Shown here: positions 10,345 through 21,347 of the stretch, piece by piece
How the letters are laid out: every line of letters starts with the position of its first letter
Position numbering within the stretch: the stretch's first letter is position 1
Origin: Anthostomella pinea
Lineage: Eukaryota; Ascomycota; Sordariomycetes; Xylariales; Xylariaceae
Length of the DNA stretch: 64,000 bases
Direction: 5' to 3'
Assembly (NCBI GenBank): GCA_963556695.1
Contig: CAUWAG010000013.1
Span: forward strand, 930,001 to 994,000
Made by a program: the position numbers and the translations under genes
Notes under the pieces: model-generated
The model's input: only the letters and a program-made list of their open reading frames with translations
The model's database searches: none
Told to the model about the DNA's origin: nothing

Positions 10345-13300
10345 AGAAAGTCTCTCACCTAGGTCTCCAATATACTATTAATTAACTAGCTCACCACTCC
10401 CTTGAAATTCCATCACTTCGATCAGACCTCTCTGGCTTGATTGGCGGCAGTACCTTTGTGATGACTGCAACCATCCGATGGAATGGAATTGCAGTGCGTG
10501 TGAAAGTTTTGATTGATACCGGAGCAGAGGTTTATCTTTTAGGCAGCCATTTAATCATGAGCCCTTTAGCTCAACGATGGGAACTCCCTTAAAGACATTT
10601 TGATGAGCCCATCACCCTGAATGGCTTTGGCAAGGGACACTCATAGGCTGTCAACACAGTAGTTGCAGCAAACTTCCAGATTCAGGGAAGAACCTTCCAG
10701 GAAGCCCCTATCCTAGAAGCGGAGTTTGGGCCCAGCAAGAACTTTGACCTCATTGTTGGCAAGCGGTTTCTGGCTGCTCACAACCTCTTACCAGACTACC
10801 GGCAATTCATAGACGGTTTTAGCAGGATAGCTAAACCTCTTCACCGTCTTACTGTGGCAACCAAGTACCTATGGACCAAGGAACAGCAGAGAGCCTTTGA
10901 CAACCTAAAGGATGCCTTATGCTCAGCTCCCTTGCTCTCACATTTCAAGGAAGCAGCTCCTACCAAGCTGGAAACAGACGCTTCAGATGGTGTAATCTCA
11001 GCAGCCCTCTCTCAACAGGATGAGCAAGACAACTGGCATCCAGTAGCCTATCTGTCGCGAATTATGAATGCAACAGAGTGCAACTATCCCATCCATGACA
11101 AGGAACTACTGGCAATTGTCTATGCCATGCGAGAATGGAACCATATGCTCACTGCCCTTTAGCATCCCCTTCTTGTTTTCACAGATCATCAGGCACTCCA
11201 GTATTTCGCTATTAAGCGACAGCTCAATGCCCGACAAACAGCCTGGAGTGAGGATATCTCGGGCCTGGACTTCACCATCTCTTATTGTCCAGGTAGGGAG
11301 AACCTAATAGCTGATACTTTATCACGGAAAGCTGTAGATCTGGCTATACAAAAGGCCATCAAGGATGAAAGTCGCCGCCAGATCCTCCTACCTGTTGAAA
11401 GGTTCAATGGACCCGTTGACCTGTCTGTGACCGACCCGTCACCTAGTCCAGAGGACAACCTGGTATGTGCCATTGTGGCCACCTTGGAAGCCAACAACCA
11501 GGACCCTGACGGTTCTCTAAAGGGTATTCAGCTTATTAATGTCATCTTGACAGCCAACCGCTTTTCAGAGACCTTACTTCTTGAGCGTGAAAGAGCTAAA
11601 CACAGTCAGCAAGGTTACAGTCTTATTGATGGCTTGTTGCTGAAAGAGGGACGCCTTGTGGTACCTGATGAGAGGCACCTACACACACGACTCTGTGATG
11701 AGATTCACAGACTACCTTCCCGTGCACACCCTGGTCAGAACAAGATGCGTGCTTTAGTAGCAGAACGTTACTCCTGGCCAGGTATGGGTGCTCTTATAGA
11801 CCGCTATTGCGCTCATTGCCCAGAATATGGCAGAGGTCACAACTCCCGTCTCAAACCAGCCGGCTTGCTACAACCCCTGCCTATACCAGATCGTCCTTGG
11901 CAATATGTCTCTATGGACTTCAAGACTATGCCAAAAAACAAGCTAGGCTATGACACGATCTATGTGGTGGTAGACCGACTAGGCAAACGCCCGTGGTCTA
12001 TTCCGACATATAAGACATGTACAGCCAAGGACCTTGCCACCTTATACTTCAATGGACCTTGGAGGGTCTATGGCACCCTTGAGACTGTGACTTCAGACCG
12101 AGGTTTCCAGTTCATTGCTGCCTTTTTAGATAAACTAGCCAAGCTCACAGGGATGGACCTACGCCGCTCTACTGCAGAGCACCCTCAAACAGATGGTCAG
12201 ACAGAGATCATTAACCAGTTTCTCCAGACTAAGCTCTGACCCTTCATAAGCCACTTTCAGGATAACTGGTCTCAGCTGTTGCCCTGCCTGGATTTTGCTT
12301 ATGCCACACAATCTCATGCAAGTACTGGCTTATCTCTAGCTGAGGTTGAAATGGGGTTTCTTCCAATCATGACATTTGATTGGGATAAACACAGTCTCTT
12401 CTCAAGAAAGATGCCTGTTACAGAGCGGCTGAGTTGTGCAGACGCTCAAGAGTTTACTGAACGCCGGGCACAGGCTGTGGCATGGGCCAAAACCAACCTC
12501 TTCAAGGCACAAGCAAAATATAAGAAGCAGGCTGACAAATCCCGACGACCAATCGACTGGAAGCCAGAAGATATGGTATATGTACACAAAGGAGCGTGGC
12601 GTACTGACCGCCCACATGATGGGTTGGACAACCCCTACATGGAACCATATCGGGTTGTCAAACAAATCAATGAGAACGCCTTTGAGATTGACTTACCCCC
12701 TGGGATAAATGCTCATTGGGTCATCAATGCAAGCCGCTTAGTACGGTCACCAAATGACCCTGTCCCAGGTCAGGTGATCCCTCTACCGCCTCCCATCGAC
12801 GTGGATGGGGTTCCTGAGTGGGAAGTTAACAAAATTCTGTCCTCCTGCCTAACCCGGGGCAAGCTGGAGTACCAGGCTGAATGGACAGGTCATGATCCTT
12901 ACCCGATGTGGTACCCAGTGTCACAAAGCGTAAATAGGATGAGGACATAAAAGTCCTGATTGCACTACCTACGTGTAAGAATCTCTTGGTGGGGAGGGAA
13001 AGAAGGATCTGACCCACCAGCCAATTCTGGTGGGATTAATGATCCTTCCATCCGCCCCACTATTACCTAGCCTAGTACAGTTGTGGCCACACGTCTTGTG
13101 CGCCAGGTCATGTGATGCTGCGCACAGGCCACCCTGATGGGTTGACAGACTTCCAGGAGGTCAGACCGTCACACCCAGCAGCTAACTTTAGAAACTCGGC
13201 TGTACGCGTCAAAGAGTTCCATGACACAAATCCCAAGGCGCCAGGTCCCCCTCAAAGGTTACAGCAATGGATAGAGGCTGCTGCTGATGATCAGAACCTA

Positions 13301-13381
13301 ACTGATTATGAGGAAGACAACCTGCCTGTAAGAGGCTCTGTACAAGGAGTAAGGAGAACTCGGAAGAAATCATCGTCGTAA
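10345..13381 (+). pseudogene. Gypsy pol relic: protease, RNase H, integrase, chromodomain
   Basis: The aspartic protease motif IDTGAE is at about 10512-10529. After the RT deletion comes RNase H (KLETDASDGVISAALSQQD; IHDKELLAIVYAM; FTDHQALQYF). The integrase has an HHCC-like region (HRLPSRAHPGQNKMRAL ... HCPEYGRGH) and the catalytic core (YVSMDFK, VTSDRG, QTDGQTEIIN). It ends in a chromodomain (WEVNKIL ... YQAEWTGHDPYPMWYP). A solo LTR (12919-13173) splits the last part; the C-terminal tail NFRNSAVRVKEFH resumes near 13186 and ends at 13381. TAG at 11160-11162 and TGA at 12237-12239 are C-to-T type stops. Confidence 0.88.
12919..13173 (-). repeat. Solo LTR of a related family inside the Gypsy chromodomain
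   Basis: A 255-bp insertion flanked by perfect CCCAG duplications (12914-12918 and 13174-13178). On the plus strand it runs TGTCACAAAG to GACCGTCACA; reversed, it starts TGTGACGGTC, so the tip resembles the surrounding Gypsy LTR but the body differs. Removing it restores WYP-AANFRN in the chromodomain tail. It is the innermost visible layer of the nest. Confidence 0.88.
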
Positions 13382-13407
13382 ACCGACTTTAATAAGGGGG
13401 GGGGTAG

Positions 13408-13617
13408 TGTGACGGCCTGCATAGACCTTCCCACATGACAAGCGGATACTTTAGGGAAGGATCTGACCAAAGGATCCCCTTAAAGGGGCAACCTCCCACT
13501 GTACCTATCTCTCTCTCTCTCTCTTCCTTTCCTCTCTAGTCTTGATATTCTTGTCAATAGAGTAATAGCTGCTTGCTGCCGGGCATATCCGAGCTCCTCA
13601 GTATGCTCGCCGTGACA
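13408..13617 (+). repeat. Gypsy 3' LTR
   Basis: 210 bp, TGTGACGG to CCGTGACA, preceded by the G-rich purine tract. It differs from the 5' LTR by a few substitutions and a 6-7 bp gap near 13450, so the insertion is not recent. Confidence 0.92.
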
Positions 13618-13622
13618 ATAAC

Positions 13623-13958
13623 CAACAGACCATTAAGTTAATGCGAAAGGACCTCTAAACACTTTAAACAAAGCTCAAGCATATCGATATCCACAATCAC
13701 TGGCTAAGGGAAGCTCAACACAATGAGAAGATAGACGTCGAGTACGTCCGGAGTGGAATGATGCTTGCAGACGGCCTGACCAAGGCACTGCCAGCACTAA
13801 AGTTCAAGACATTCAGGGAGCAAGTGAGGCTGACAGATATCCATGAGAGACTTGCAGCCGGCAAGCTACAAGAACTTAAAGATGACCTTGAACAGGAAGA
13901 GCAACAGACTGAATGCACAGGAACAACCCCAATAGAAGGAGTTGTTCCTTGGGGGGTG
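13623..13958 (+). pseudogene. Copia RNase H tail
   Basis: Continues the Copia RNase H interrupted at 8458: QQTIKLM, then HIDIHNHWLREAQHN and the family-typical VEYVRSGMMLADGLTKALP. Two TAA stops at about 13659 and 13668 break it. A purine run GGGGGG precedes the LTR. Confidence 0.85.
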
Positions 13959-14107
13959 TGTTGAATGGGAGCCGGAGATAGACACCGGAAGATCTCTAGT
14001 AGGGCAGAGACGCACAGGGCATCTGACCCACCAAGAAGACAGATAATCAATTTTTGCACACAGGGCAGAACAATCAATAGGATCAATCAACATCCGTGTA
14101 TTCAACA
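13959..14107 (+). repeat. Copia 3' LTR
   Basis: 149 bp with perfect 8-bp inverted tips TGTTGAAT and ATTCAACA. It is followed by GTTGT (14108-14112), the candidate right target duplication. Confidence 0.85.
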
Positions 14108-14943
14108 GTTGTTCTGTAGAAGCAGCGGCTTGGCAAAGGCTGATAGTACTGTTGTCCAAGTCTGTACTACTAGCATTTCCAAGGACTGTGCTGGGCTGGC
14201 TTAAAATGCTTGCCGGTTCGTCATAGAATGGTTTCCTGCGACTGAAAGCTCCAGTGTCCTGTTCTATTGGGGTTTGAACAGTGAAACCTCCCCTAAGGAA
14301 CCGCTGGACACTCTGGGTCTGATAGCAGTTGAGTACCTCATTATCGACTCAGGGACAAGATTGCTGTGGATTGAAGGTATCTGGAAGAAGCTCATAGGTT
14401 GCTGAGAGGTTGCTGAAGGTTTATTTTTGATATAGGAACAGCAGTTATTCGCTTCGGCTTTGACTTTGGTGGCTGCCATGCCTTCAATTTCAGAGTAGAC
14501 ATTTGGACAAGATAAAGCAAGACTAAGTCAGAACACTTTCCCCCCAAATAATTGAGGAAAGACGACTTATATACTTTATACTTTGCCATCAAACCCAGCT
14601 CTCGATCTATGTTAGTAGCAATGCCTGATTATCATCATGTACCAGGGATTGCCGAGATAAGCCTAATGTATTTGAAGTCCAGAATAGGTTAAAGCTCTCA
14701 AGAAGACGGTATATGACCATCTGCCACGTCTCCACCTCCTTCTAATCCTTGACCATTTCAAAATGGCAATATTAGCAAAATATTATATGATAGTCTGTAG
14801 CCACATCTGATTCCATTTCGCCAAGATCATCAAGAGCGGGTCAACGTCAGCCTCACGGGTGCTCCGGCAGTAAGACCCTTTCTGCAGATGATTATGAAAG
14901 AGTATACGACGTTTTAGAAATGTTAACCTGGGCTAATCAAGAG

Positions 14944-15121
14944 TGTCATGGAACGATCTGGAATAGTTTGGAAGCACGCGTAGAACATCGTGGAACGAGA
15001 TGGAATCTCTGTCCGAGATTCTATATAGTTGGCTCGTGAAACATCTCTTTGCTTGTTTCCTTTTTTTTCTTTTCGTCTCTCGTCTTGTACTCTACCACTA
15101 GTACATAGGATAGCAATATCA
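14944..15121 (+). repeat. Probable solo LTR relic
   Basis: The block starts TGTCATGGAAC, repeats TGGAA-type words, has a TATA-like TCTATATAG at about 15022, then a pyrimidine-rich stretch and an ACTAGTACATAGGAT part, ending in CA. This is the usual build of fungal Copia LTRs. I could not find a matching target duplication, so the ends are approximate. Confidence 0.4.
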
Positions 15122-15384
15122 GTGTCAATCTACCCACCGGCCAATCTTTGTTCGTCTAAGCCTTGACAAAGAGGCCTATTAGGGGCCGGCTAGCCGGAGA
15201 GTCGCATCTGGTAAAGTTGAAAAGGGTCACCAGCCATTCCTCTCAGAGGTGCTTTAGCATGAGGATACGGGGTACAGGAACAAGATACCCTGTTCATACC
15301 AGACAAGGCGTTTACTCACGCTTACATAGCCTAATATTTTCCACCTTGATTATTGGTGATCCTGGCCTTTGGTCCAGCTCGTCA

Positions 15385-15870
15385 CTAGCTGAGAACAGGC
15401 ATAAACAGATGGTAGCGAGGCCAAGGCAAAAACTCCCCGAAGAGGTTGTCGTAGCGGGCAAGCAATGCCTTATGACCTTTGTAGTTTTTTAGAGTGTCGT
15501 TAAAGCTGAAAGCAGGCGTTGGGAATGGTGCTAAGTCTGTTATCTTGCTTCTTTGTATCTTCTGCAGCTTTTGCACAGGCACTATAGCTTTGCAAAGGCC
15601 AGGAAAGTCTCTCAATGTAGAGGTTGCTTCTGACTGCCTACCACCACAAGGGTTGCAGGGTTGTAGGTAGTAATACGTCAAATTAGCAGGTACCAGTCTA
15701 GGTGGCATTATGAGCGGCATTTTGGTGCACGACTCCTTGACTAGGTGCACGCCACTTTGCATTTGTGAGCCCTCGGTAATTAGCATCAGCTTTACAGAGT
15801 CAAGAAGCCATAATGGATACAGAATTCCCTGAAGAGGCAGTCTTGTTGGCATTATAACCTTCATGAGCAT
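15385..15870 (-). other. Unrecognised 161-codon open frame
   Basis: A minus-strand frame with no domain I recognise. In-frame sequence continues upstream past a TAA immediately before the first ATG, which suggests a larger, decayed coding region. It may be a gene relic or chance. Confidence 0.2.
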
Positions 15871-16559
15871 CCGTTAATACGCCGTATTGCTTGCATGGAA
15901 GAACCCCCTGCTGATGTTGAGAATCAAGACCAGAAACTTTTTATGATAGATGGATACTATGTCTGAGATGACTATTGCCTTCCACTAAGCTCCATCGCCG
16001 CTATGACATGCTGTAGGTATCGGGGGAGCCGCTGGCCTTTTGGCCTTGTCCGGCTGGATGTTGGGTCAAGTTATGAGATGAACAGTTAGTTACGCAATGA
16101 GGAAAATCTCCTGCTGTTGCTCGCTTCTGGCACCACAAGCTGGTGGATTAGGGATTCATGCCCCCTGTAGTTCGGAGAAGGCCGTAATGAGGTGACTTAT
16201 GAGGCAGCCACAGTGCATAAGTTCAAAGGCCAAGGATAAGTCACAAGTAATACTGTCATAGCGCAGTCGATAATAAAGCCATATGCTAATTACAGGGTGT
16301 AAATATACTGGAGGCTACTGATGCCACTGATGAATGAAGGCTATTCAGAATATAGACAGGGCTGTGACGGAGTCAGGCCTAGCGTGGTCTGAACTGAGCA
16401 AAGGGAAGAAGAGGTACAAGTGGACTTAGGAGGTACATGAGGGGTTGATCCTATTTCTGGGTGCGCAAAAAGCAGCGAGGTTGCACACCCGAGAATTGCC
16501 CGACAGAGTAGGTGCCTAAAATGGCATGTTCGAGCCACCATTTCCGGAAGCGGCCTTGC

Positions 16560-16690
16560 CGTCTCTTATAATACTAAATTAATATAAATACTCTTAAATA
16601 GCTATATATTAAGTATAGTTATAAGTATTATTATCGCGTAATTATAATTACTACCACGCGATTATAATTGCTAATTAATAATTGCTACTA
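16560..16690. other. AT-rich tract with repeated ATAATTACTA-type words
   Basis: About 130 bp of very AT-rich sequence with imperfect repeats of TTATAATTGCTA and a GCGTAATTATAATTACTACC unit. It marks a local composition change next to the transposon block, compatible with RIP-mutated repeat DNA. Confidence 0.45.
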
Positions 16691-17099
16691 TGTGGCTAGC
16701 CCAATTGGGCTTAAGCCCTAGAAGCCTTAACCACCCATTACCCTTTTAAGAATTAAGTGGTTAGTTGATCTGCATTTACCAGAGGGGATGAGGAGTGTGG
16801 GTTCATATAAATCATTTGTCCGGAGTCAAATCTGAACATGGACACGGGTGACCGCAGCCAGAACGCATCTCCATGGCTGTCTGTGGTACCTACCCCAAGT
16901 ACACACGGGTCCTGTGGGCAAAGAGGCCAATCAAGGACCTCAACGAACCATGGAACTTTTAAGGCACCGAAAACTTCGCATCCATGGATTTGATTGTGCG
17001 CCAGACCCCAGGACCCCCACCGGCATCGATTCTGCCGACCGCCGACGGCGCATGTGAAAATTGATTTGATCGCCTGAACCCCTCGGACCCTTATTAATT

Positions 17100-17935
17100 A
17101 TTAACATTCGAGGCGGGCTTGGCAGGACCCTTGTAAAATTTAGGGGTCCCCCTCCAGAGCCCCTCTAGCCCCTCCCACCAACGAATTCAGCCCTCAGCCT
17201 TCTCACGTTATCTCTGCCTCACCACACGGATCGACGGAGCACCACCAGACCTGAGACCCCATCGGCAACGTGCTCATAACGCCGGTGCGACGCAACTCTT
17301 CTGCTCGAGTCTCGACCTTCCTTACCCAAGATATACATCTAGCGTAGGGCTTACTCCCATCCGCCATCAGTTTCTTCTCCTTTCGCCCTCGACTGTCAGA
17401 TCTGCTACCTGATTACTGCATACGGCCTGAGTGCGCTCGCTCCGACCCCTCCGACCCCTCCGACCCCGGATTGTACCTTGCCGTGTTGTTGGCCCTTCGA
17501 CCGCCTGCCGCCGCCCATCTCTCGGCCTGCTCTTCCCCCCGTGACCACCGACTGTCAGGTCATCGTCTGTCTATCAGCTCCTGCGTGTCTACATCGCCCA
17601 CCCCCGTCGACGGCCAGGTGTCGCACAAACTGTCACCGTGCATGCGCTTCGTCCTGTCCAAACTCGCGTATGGCTGCCGGGTATTTTTTTTGACTCTGCG
17701 GCAAGCGCCTTGATATTCTGTCAGCCTCGTCATTTCAGGGTATGGACCCCCTCTGATCCCGTGTGTGTCTTCTCGTTGCGCTAAGGACGACACTCGCTCT
17801 GAATAGACCGCGTGAAAGCGGTTGACACCCACTCATACTCATCCTTTCACCGCACCTCACCGCGCCGCCGATTTCTACACATTGCCTGCCTGCGTCTCCT
17901 CGTTCCTGATTAGATCTTCATATCGTTGCCATACC
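17100..17935 (+). promoter_or_regulatory. Promoter and 5' leader of the SET-domain gene
   Basis: Pyrimidine-rich sequence typical of ascomycete promoters and leaders. It includes three tandem CTCCGACCC units at 17440-17467. No protein family is visible in its short frames. Confidence 0.4.
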
Positions 17936-19600
17936 ATGGATGAGTCGTCAGAGGAGATCGACACTCGGATTGATACTCTTCTTCAACAGCGCCAATCGTT
18001 GACAGATCAGCTGCTGGCAAGTCCATACGATCTCATCGTCTATCTCAAGCGCGCCGTCGTCTACGCCGACCTAGGCTATCCCGATCTGGCCGCTGGCGAT
18101 GCTTACCGAGCGCTCTTACTAAGCGATGAAGTCCGCGATGAAGGCTTTGAGTACCATGACCAGGCGCTGGAAGCCTTGAGGGCCCATGTAACCAGCACCG
18201 ATCTGGAGATCCTCGAATATGGCTCCCTATCGGGAAGCCGATCTCGGCTGACCGATCTCAATGGAGTCCAGGAACCTTCTGATCTTGCCTGCGTTGCATC
18301 TGTGCGCTGTTTTCAGGTCTTGGCCCTGAGTCTCCTTCTCTGTGGGTGTCTAAAAAGCGCCTACAACTTCTGTGAGCGTGGCCTTGCAACCGCTTCCGAA
18401 AACCAGGAACTCAAGAATACCATGAAATATATTCAGACCGTTGCTGAACGGAGGCTGCGCAAGGAAGTCTCGAGTGTCAACGACCTCCCGGACTGGGGAA
18501 TGGTACGAAGAGAGGTCTATCCGTGGAACCAGTATGAACCAGACCGCTTTTCCAGGCAGTCACTGAACTTTTTGAACAAGGAAATGTCCGACATGGCGCC
18601 CAAGTGTGCTATACGCGTTACAGAACTACCCATCCTGCTCGGAGATGCCAGCGACACCGATGGCTATGATATTATCCCTACTTGCAACCAGCTCGGGGTT
18701 TTCGCCAAAGAAGACATTGCGCCGGGAGAAGAAGTTCTTGTGGAATACAGCTTAGTGACTGCCAACAACCGCCTGAAGGACTCGGTATGCGATGCCTGCA
18801 GTGGCGACCTCCCGCCGCTGGGAAGTGAGTCGCCGGCTGTCCAATGCCCGGATTGCTACGATACTGTTTTCTGCGACCAATTCTGCGCTGACCAGGCGCA
18901 AGCACTATACCATCCAGCCGTCTGTGAAAAAGACGTCGACTCGATCGCCAAGGATCCTGATGCGACAGAAGCAGGCGAGGCTCTTCATCTTCTACTTCTT
19001 GCCCGTGTTCTTGCTATGGCGGCCCACCAAGAGATCCATCCGCTCGATGTCACTCAGGTCAAATACATCTGGGGAGACTTCGTCGCCTCGAGGGCCAATG
19101 AAATCAGCTTATCTCCGAATGCTGGCCCGCCTCCCGAATGGACCTTACCCTTCTCCTTCACCTATAATATCGAGACGCCGCTGCATATACTCGAGAAAAT
19201 GGATATCAACATCTACACTAGTCTCTCGCGTCATGACATATGGGTTTTCAACACGCTCTACAGCAAATTTCGCGGCACTGCCTCCGCTCGGAAGAATCCT
19301 AGAGATGGGCGGCCGGACGTGGCTGCGGTGCATCCATTCTGGTGCCTCGCCAATCATGATTGCAACCCAAACGTTACGTGGGACTGGGGTGGCCGGATGG
19401 TGCTGAAAGCCAGAGAAAAGCGCGTCGTTGGTGACGCTCCTGGAGGCATCAAAAGCGGCGACGAAATCCTCAATCATTATTGTGATGTAGATCTACCTGT
19501 CCAGCAGCGAAGGGAATGGGCCTGCGGCAGTCTTGGCGGCTGGTGCATGTGTCAACGGTGTCGAGACGAAGCCGCTACCGCTATGGACTGCGACGGATGA
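17936..19600 (+). CDS. TPR-like/SET/MYND-type lysine methyltransferase-like protein
   Basis: A single exon of 554 aa. Start chosen at CCATGG 17936; the open frame extends upstream but without another ATG. The first ~190 residues look helical and TPR-like (LKRAVVYADLGYPDLAAGDA; FCERGLATASENQELKNTM). The SET part begins near residue 220. A MYND-like zinc cluster sits inside it (CDACSG ... CPDC-x5-C-x3-C-x8-H-x3-C, residues ~285-325). The conserved NHDCNPN is near residue 471, the NHYCD motif near 512, and a post-SET C-M-C-Q-R-C ends the protein. This is the SMYD/Set5-like layout, so it likely transfers methyl groups from SAM to lysines of histones or other proteins. The substrate cannot be read from sequence. 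Confidence 0.85.
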   Translation: MDESSEEIDTRIDTLLQQRQSLTDQLLASPYDLIVYLKRAVVYADLGYPDLAAGDAYRALLLSDEVRDEGFEYHDQALEALRAHVTSTDLEILEYGSLSGSRSRLTDLNGVQEPSDLACVASVRCFQVLALSLLLCGCLKSAYNFCERGLATASENQELKNTMKYIQTVAERRLRKEVSSVNDLPDWGMVRREVYPWNQYEPDRFSRQSLNFLNKEMSDMAPKCAIRVTELPILLGDASDTDGYDIIPTCNQLGVFAKEDIAPGEEVLVEYSLVTANNRLKDSVCDACSGDLPPLGSESPAVQCPDCYDTVFCDQFCADQAQALYHPAVCEKDVDSIAKDPDATEAGEALHLLLLARVLAMAAHQEIHPLDVTQVKYIWGDFVASRANEISLSPNAGPPPEWTLPFSFTYNIETPLHILEKMDINIYTSLSRHDIWVFNTLYSKFRGTASARKNPRDGRPDVAAVHPFWCLANHDCNPNVTWDWGGRMVLKAREKRVVGDAPGGIKSGDEILNHYCDVDLPVQQRREWACGSLGGWCMCQRCRDEAATAMDCDG

Positions 19601-21347
19601 CGAGTCCGGAAATGAGTCGCCATCCTCGCGGATACCGAAGGCATTACTGCCAACAAATTAATGATGGACGAGTCTGGTTCGGGCATGATGATACACGTGT
19701 CATGCCTGCCGACTCATGTAAGTCCTGACAAGTCGGAATAGGCTTCCGCCTGAGCAGAGCAAGCTCTCAGCCCTTCCTGGAAGCGGCGTTGAGAAAGGGG
19801 TGCAACCGCGATGAATAGCGTACTTCCTTCGTGGGCAGTTTACGATGTTTGTCTTCATCTACTACGACTCTCGACTCCAGCACCCGCTTCGGGTTTCAGG
19901 ACAAGCTATCCAACAGCCCTACCGACGGTCTCCAACAAACACCAACTCTTTCCTTCCGATATCGACTCTCCTACCGCACACGAAGTCCTACCTCTCATCT
20001 TCCCGAACCTACATGACCGAAGGACGTGGTCATACACGAAGGAATCGAATAAAGCTCACGAAACCAAGTTTCCATCATACTAGAGATAATTTTTACCATA
20101 AACAAGAGAAAACTGTTGACCACCATCACCCTGATTAGCCTCGCTATGTGAAGTGGCACAGTGACGAAGCATGCATGAAGCGAACAGCAAATCATAATAC
20201 ATATCTTCTGACGGGCACTGGTGCCAGTCGTCTAGGCCCCCCAATGTGTCCCAGCTCGGCATGCCCTGCACATCATTTCTCGCGCTGTAGCATACTCGTC
20301 CGAACCGGCTTGAATCGTGAAACCCCTACTCCGTGTTGCCGAACCTCCACTAGCTTGGTATACCTATTCCTACCTACTCCATGCCGTCTCAGGAGTGATG
20401 GCATGTAACTTCGTAATAAGCAAGGCAGTAAACTTTTCCGTGCGCTCCTATAGTGCACGCAGGGCATGTCGTGCCTAACTAAAACTGCCAACCCCGTCCT
20501 ACCTGTTGTCGTCACGTCCCCTTCGAAACCCGCTTGCCATCCCGGTATTGGTTCGTCCACACGGAAAGATTGTCATCGCGTTCCCAGCAATGAAAAACAT
20601 TGACTAGGTAGGTAGTCTCAATCCAGTGTGTCTCGTGATGGTACAGTATCATACTAGCCTTGCTACAATCCATCCAGTGGCACTCGGGCGTTTCCTCGGG
20701 TACTTACCTACTGATCAAGCTCGTAACTTATTTATCCCTGAGCAGGTGGGCTACCCTCTGTATCATCACTTTGTCTCTCGCTCTACCTTATATCCCACAA
20801 TAATAACGAGATAGAGCGCTCCTCAGTACCCACAGCATTGGCGGCGATCGCGAAGCCGTCCCTTGCCCGTGGTGACACATACGTAGAACACACCACGCGG
20901 AAACCAGACCGCTGATCAAGCCGGCCCATCAAGCAGCAGGAGAGACTGCCGAGGTTTCCATATTGTTCAACTTGCGAAGACCTACATCGCGTGATGATTT
21001 AATCAAGCTGTATAGCACTACTACGCCTTCACCATGCATGCACGTATAAGCTTTCATGTATGGCTCTCACGCAACAAGTCTCATTCAATTTTGGCAATAT
21101 CATAACGAACCGCAGGTCGGGTGGCTAAGGGTATCTACTTCACCCTCAGGAAAACCTGGCTAGAAATATTGCGGAAAGGGGACTCTGATTGCAGGTAGCA
21201 CCAGGTGATCCGTGCCTTGAAATGCAAAAGCAATATTCGAAATGACGATGAGACCAAGTCATAGTCATCCTATACGCCATCCCCATATGTCGTTCCATTG
21301 TAAAACATTCTCAGTCTCCCAACTTCGTCCTCAGTCCTCGAGTCTGT
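19601..21347. other. 1.7-kb intergenic region between convergent SET and PacC genes
   Basis: It holds the 3' ends of two convergent genes. Short frames at 19811-20138 show no family. I see no RNA gene or repeat. Confidence 0.5.

Larger units (their letters stand above)
8459..13617 (+). mobile_element. Degenerate Ty3/Gypsy chromovirus inserted in Copia RNase H
   Basis: Bounded by direct LTRs with TGTGACGG starts and GTGACA/ATGACA ends (8459-8674 and 13408-13617). The target duplication is ACAAC (8454-8458) against ATAAC (13618-13622), one C-to-T difference. A purine tract AATAAGGGGGGGGG precedes the 3' LTR. Internal order is gag with zinc knuckle, protease, RNase H, integrase, C-terminal chromodomain, the chromovirus arrangement. 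Most of the RT domain is missing: protease-end sequence near 10795 runs directly into the RT C-terminus (QFIDGFSRIAKPL). The insertion splits the Copia RNase H between WCDN and the following Gln-Gln. Confidence 0.92.
2926..14107 (+). mobile_element. Degenerate Ty1/Copia LTR retrotransposon, host of nested insertions
   Basis: The outermost element of the nest is bounded by related LTRs (2926-3079 and 13959-14107). Flanking pentamers GTAGT and GTTGT differ at one base and are a plausible target-site duplication. Internal order is gag, zinc knuckle, protease relic, integrase, reverse transcriptase, RNase H, as in Copia. Without the later insertions (solo LTR 3777-3990, SINE 6870-7406, solo LTR 7637-7852, Gypsy 8459-13617) about 5 kb of Copia sequence remains, a normal size, though part of the RT start has been deleted. 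Reading frames are interrupted many times, so the element cannot move by itself. Confidence 0.9.
14108..17099. other. Gene-poor relic DNA right of the nest
   Basis: No intact gene is recognised in these 3 kb. It contains an LTR-like block (14944-15121), one 161-codon minus-strand frame (15385-15870) and an AT-rich tract (about 16560-16690). Low coding potential and AT-rich patches fit old, RIP-decayed repeat DNA. Confidence 0.5.

Noticed and set aside
17822..17935. N-terminal extension of the SET protein
   Set aside because: The open frame lacks an ATG here and its composition is like leader sequence; CCATGG at 17936 is a better start.
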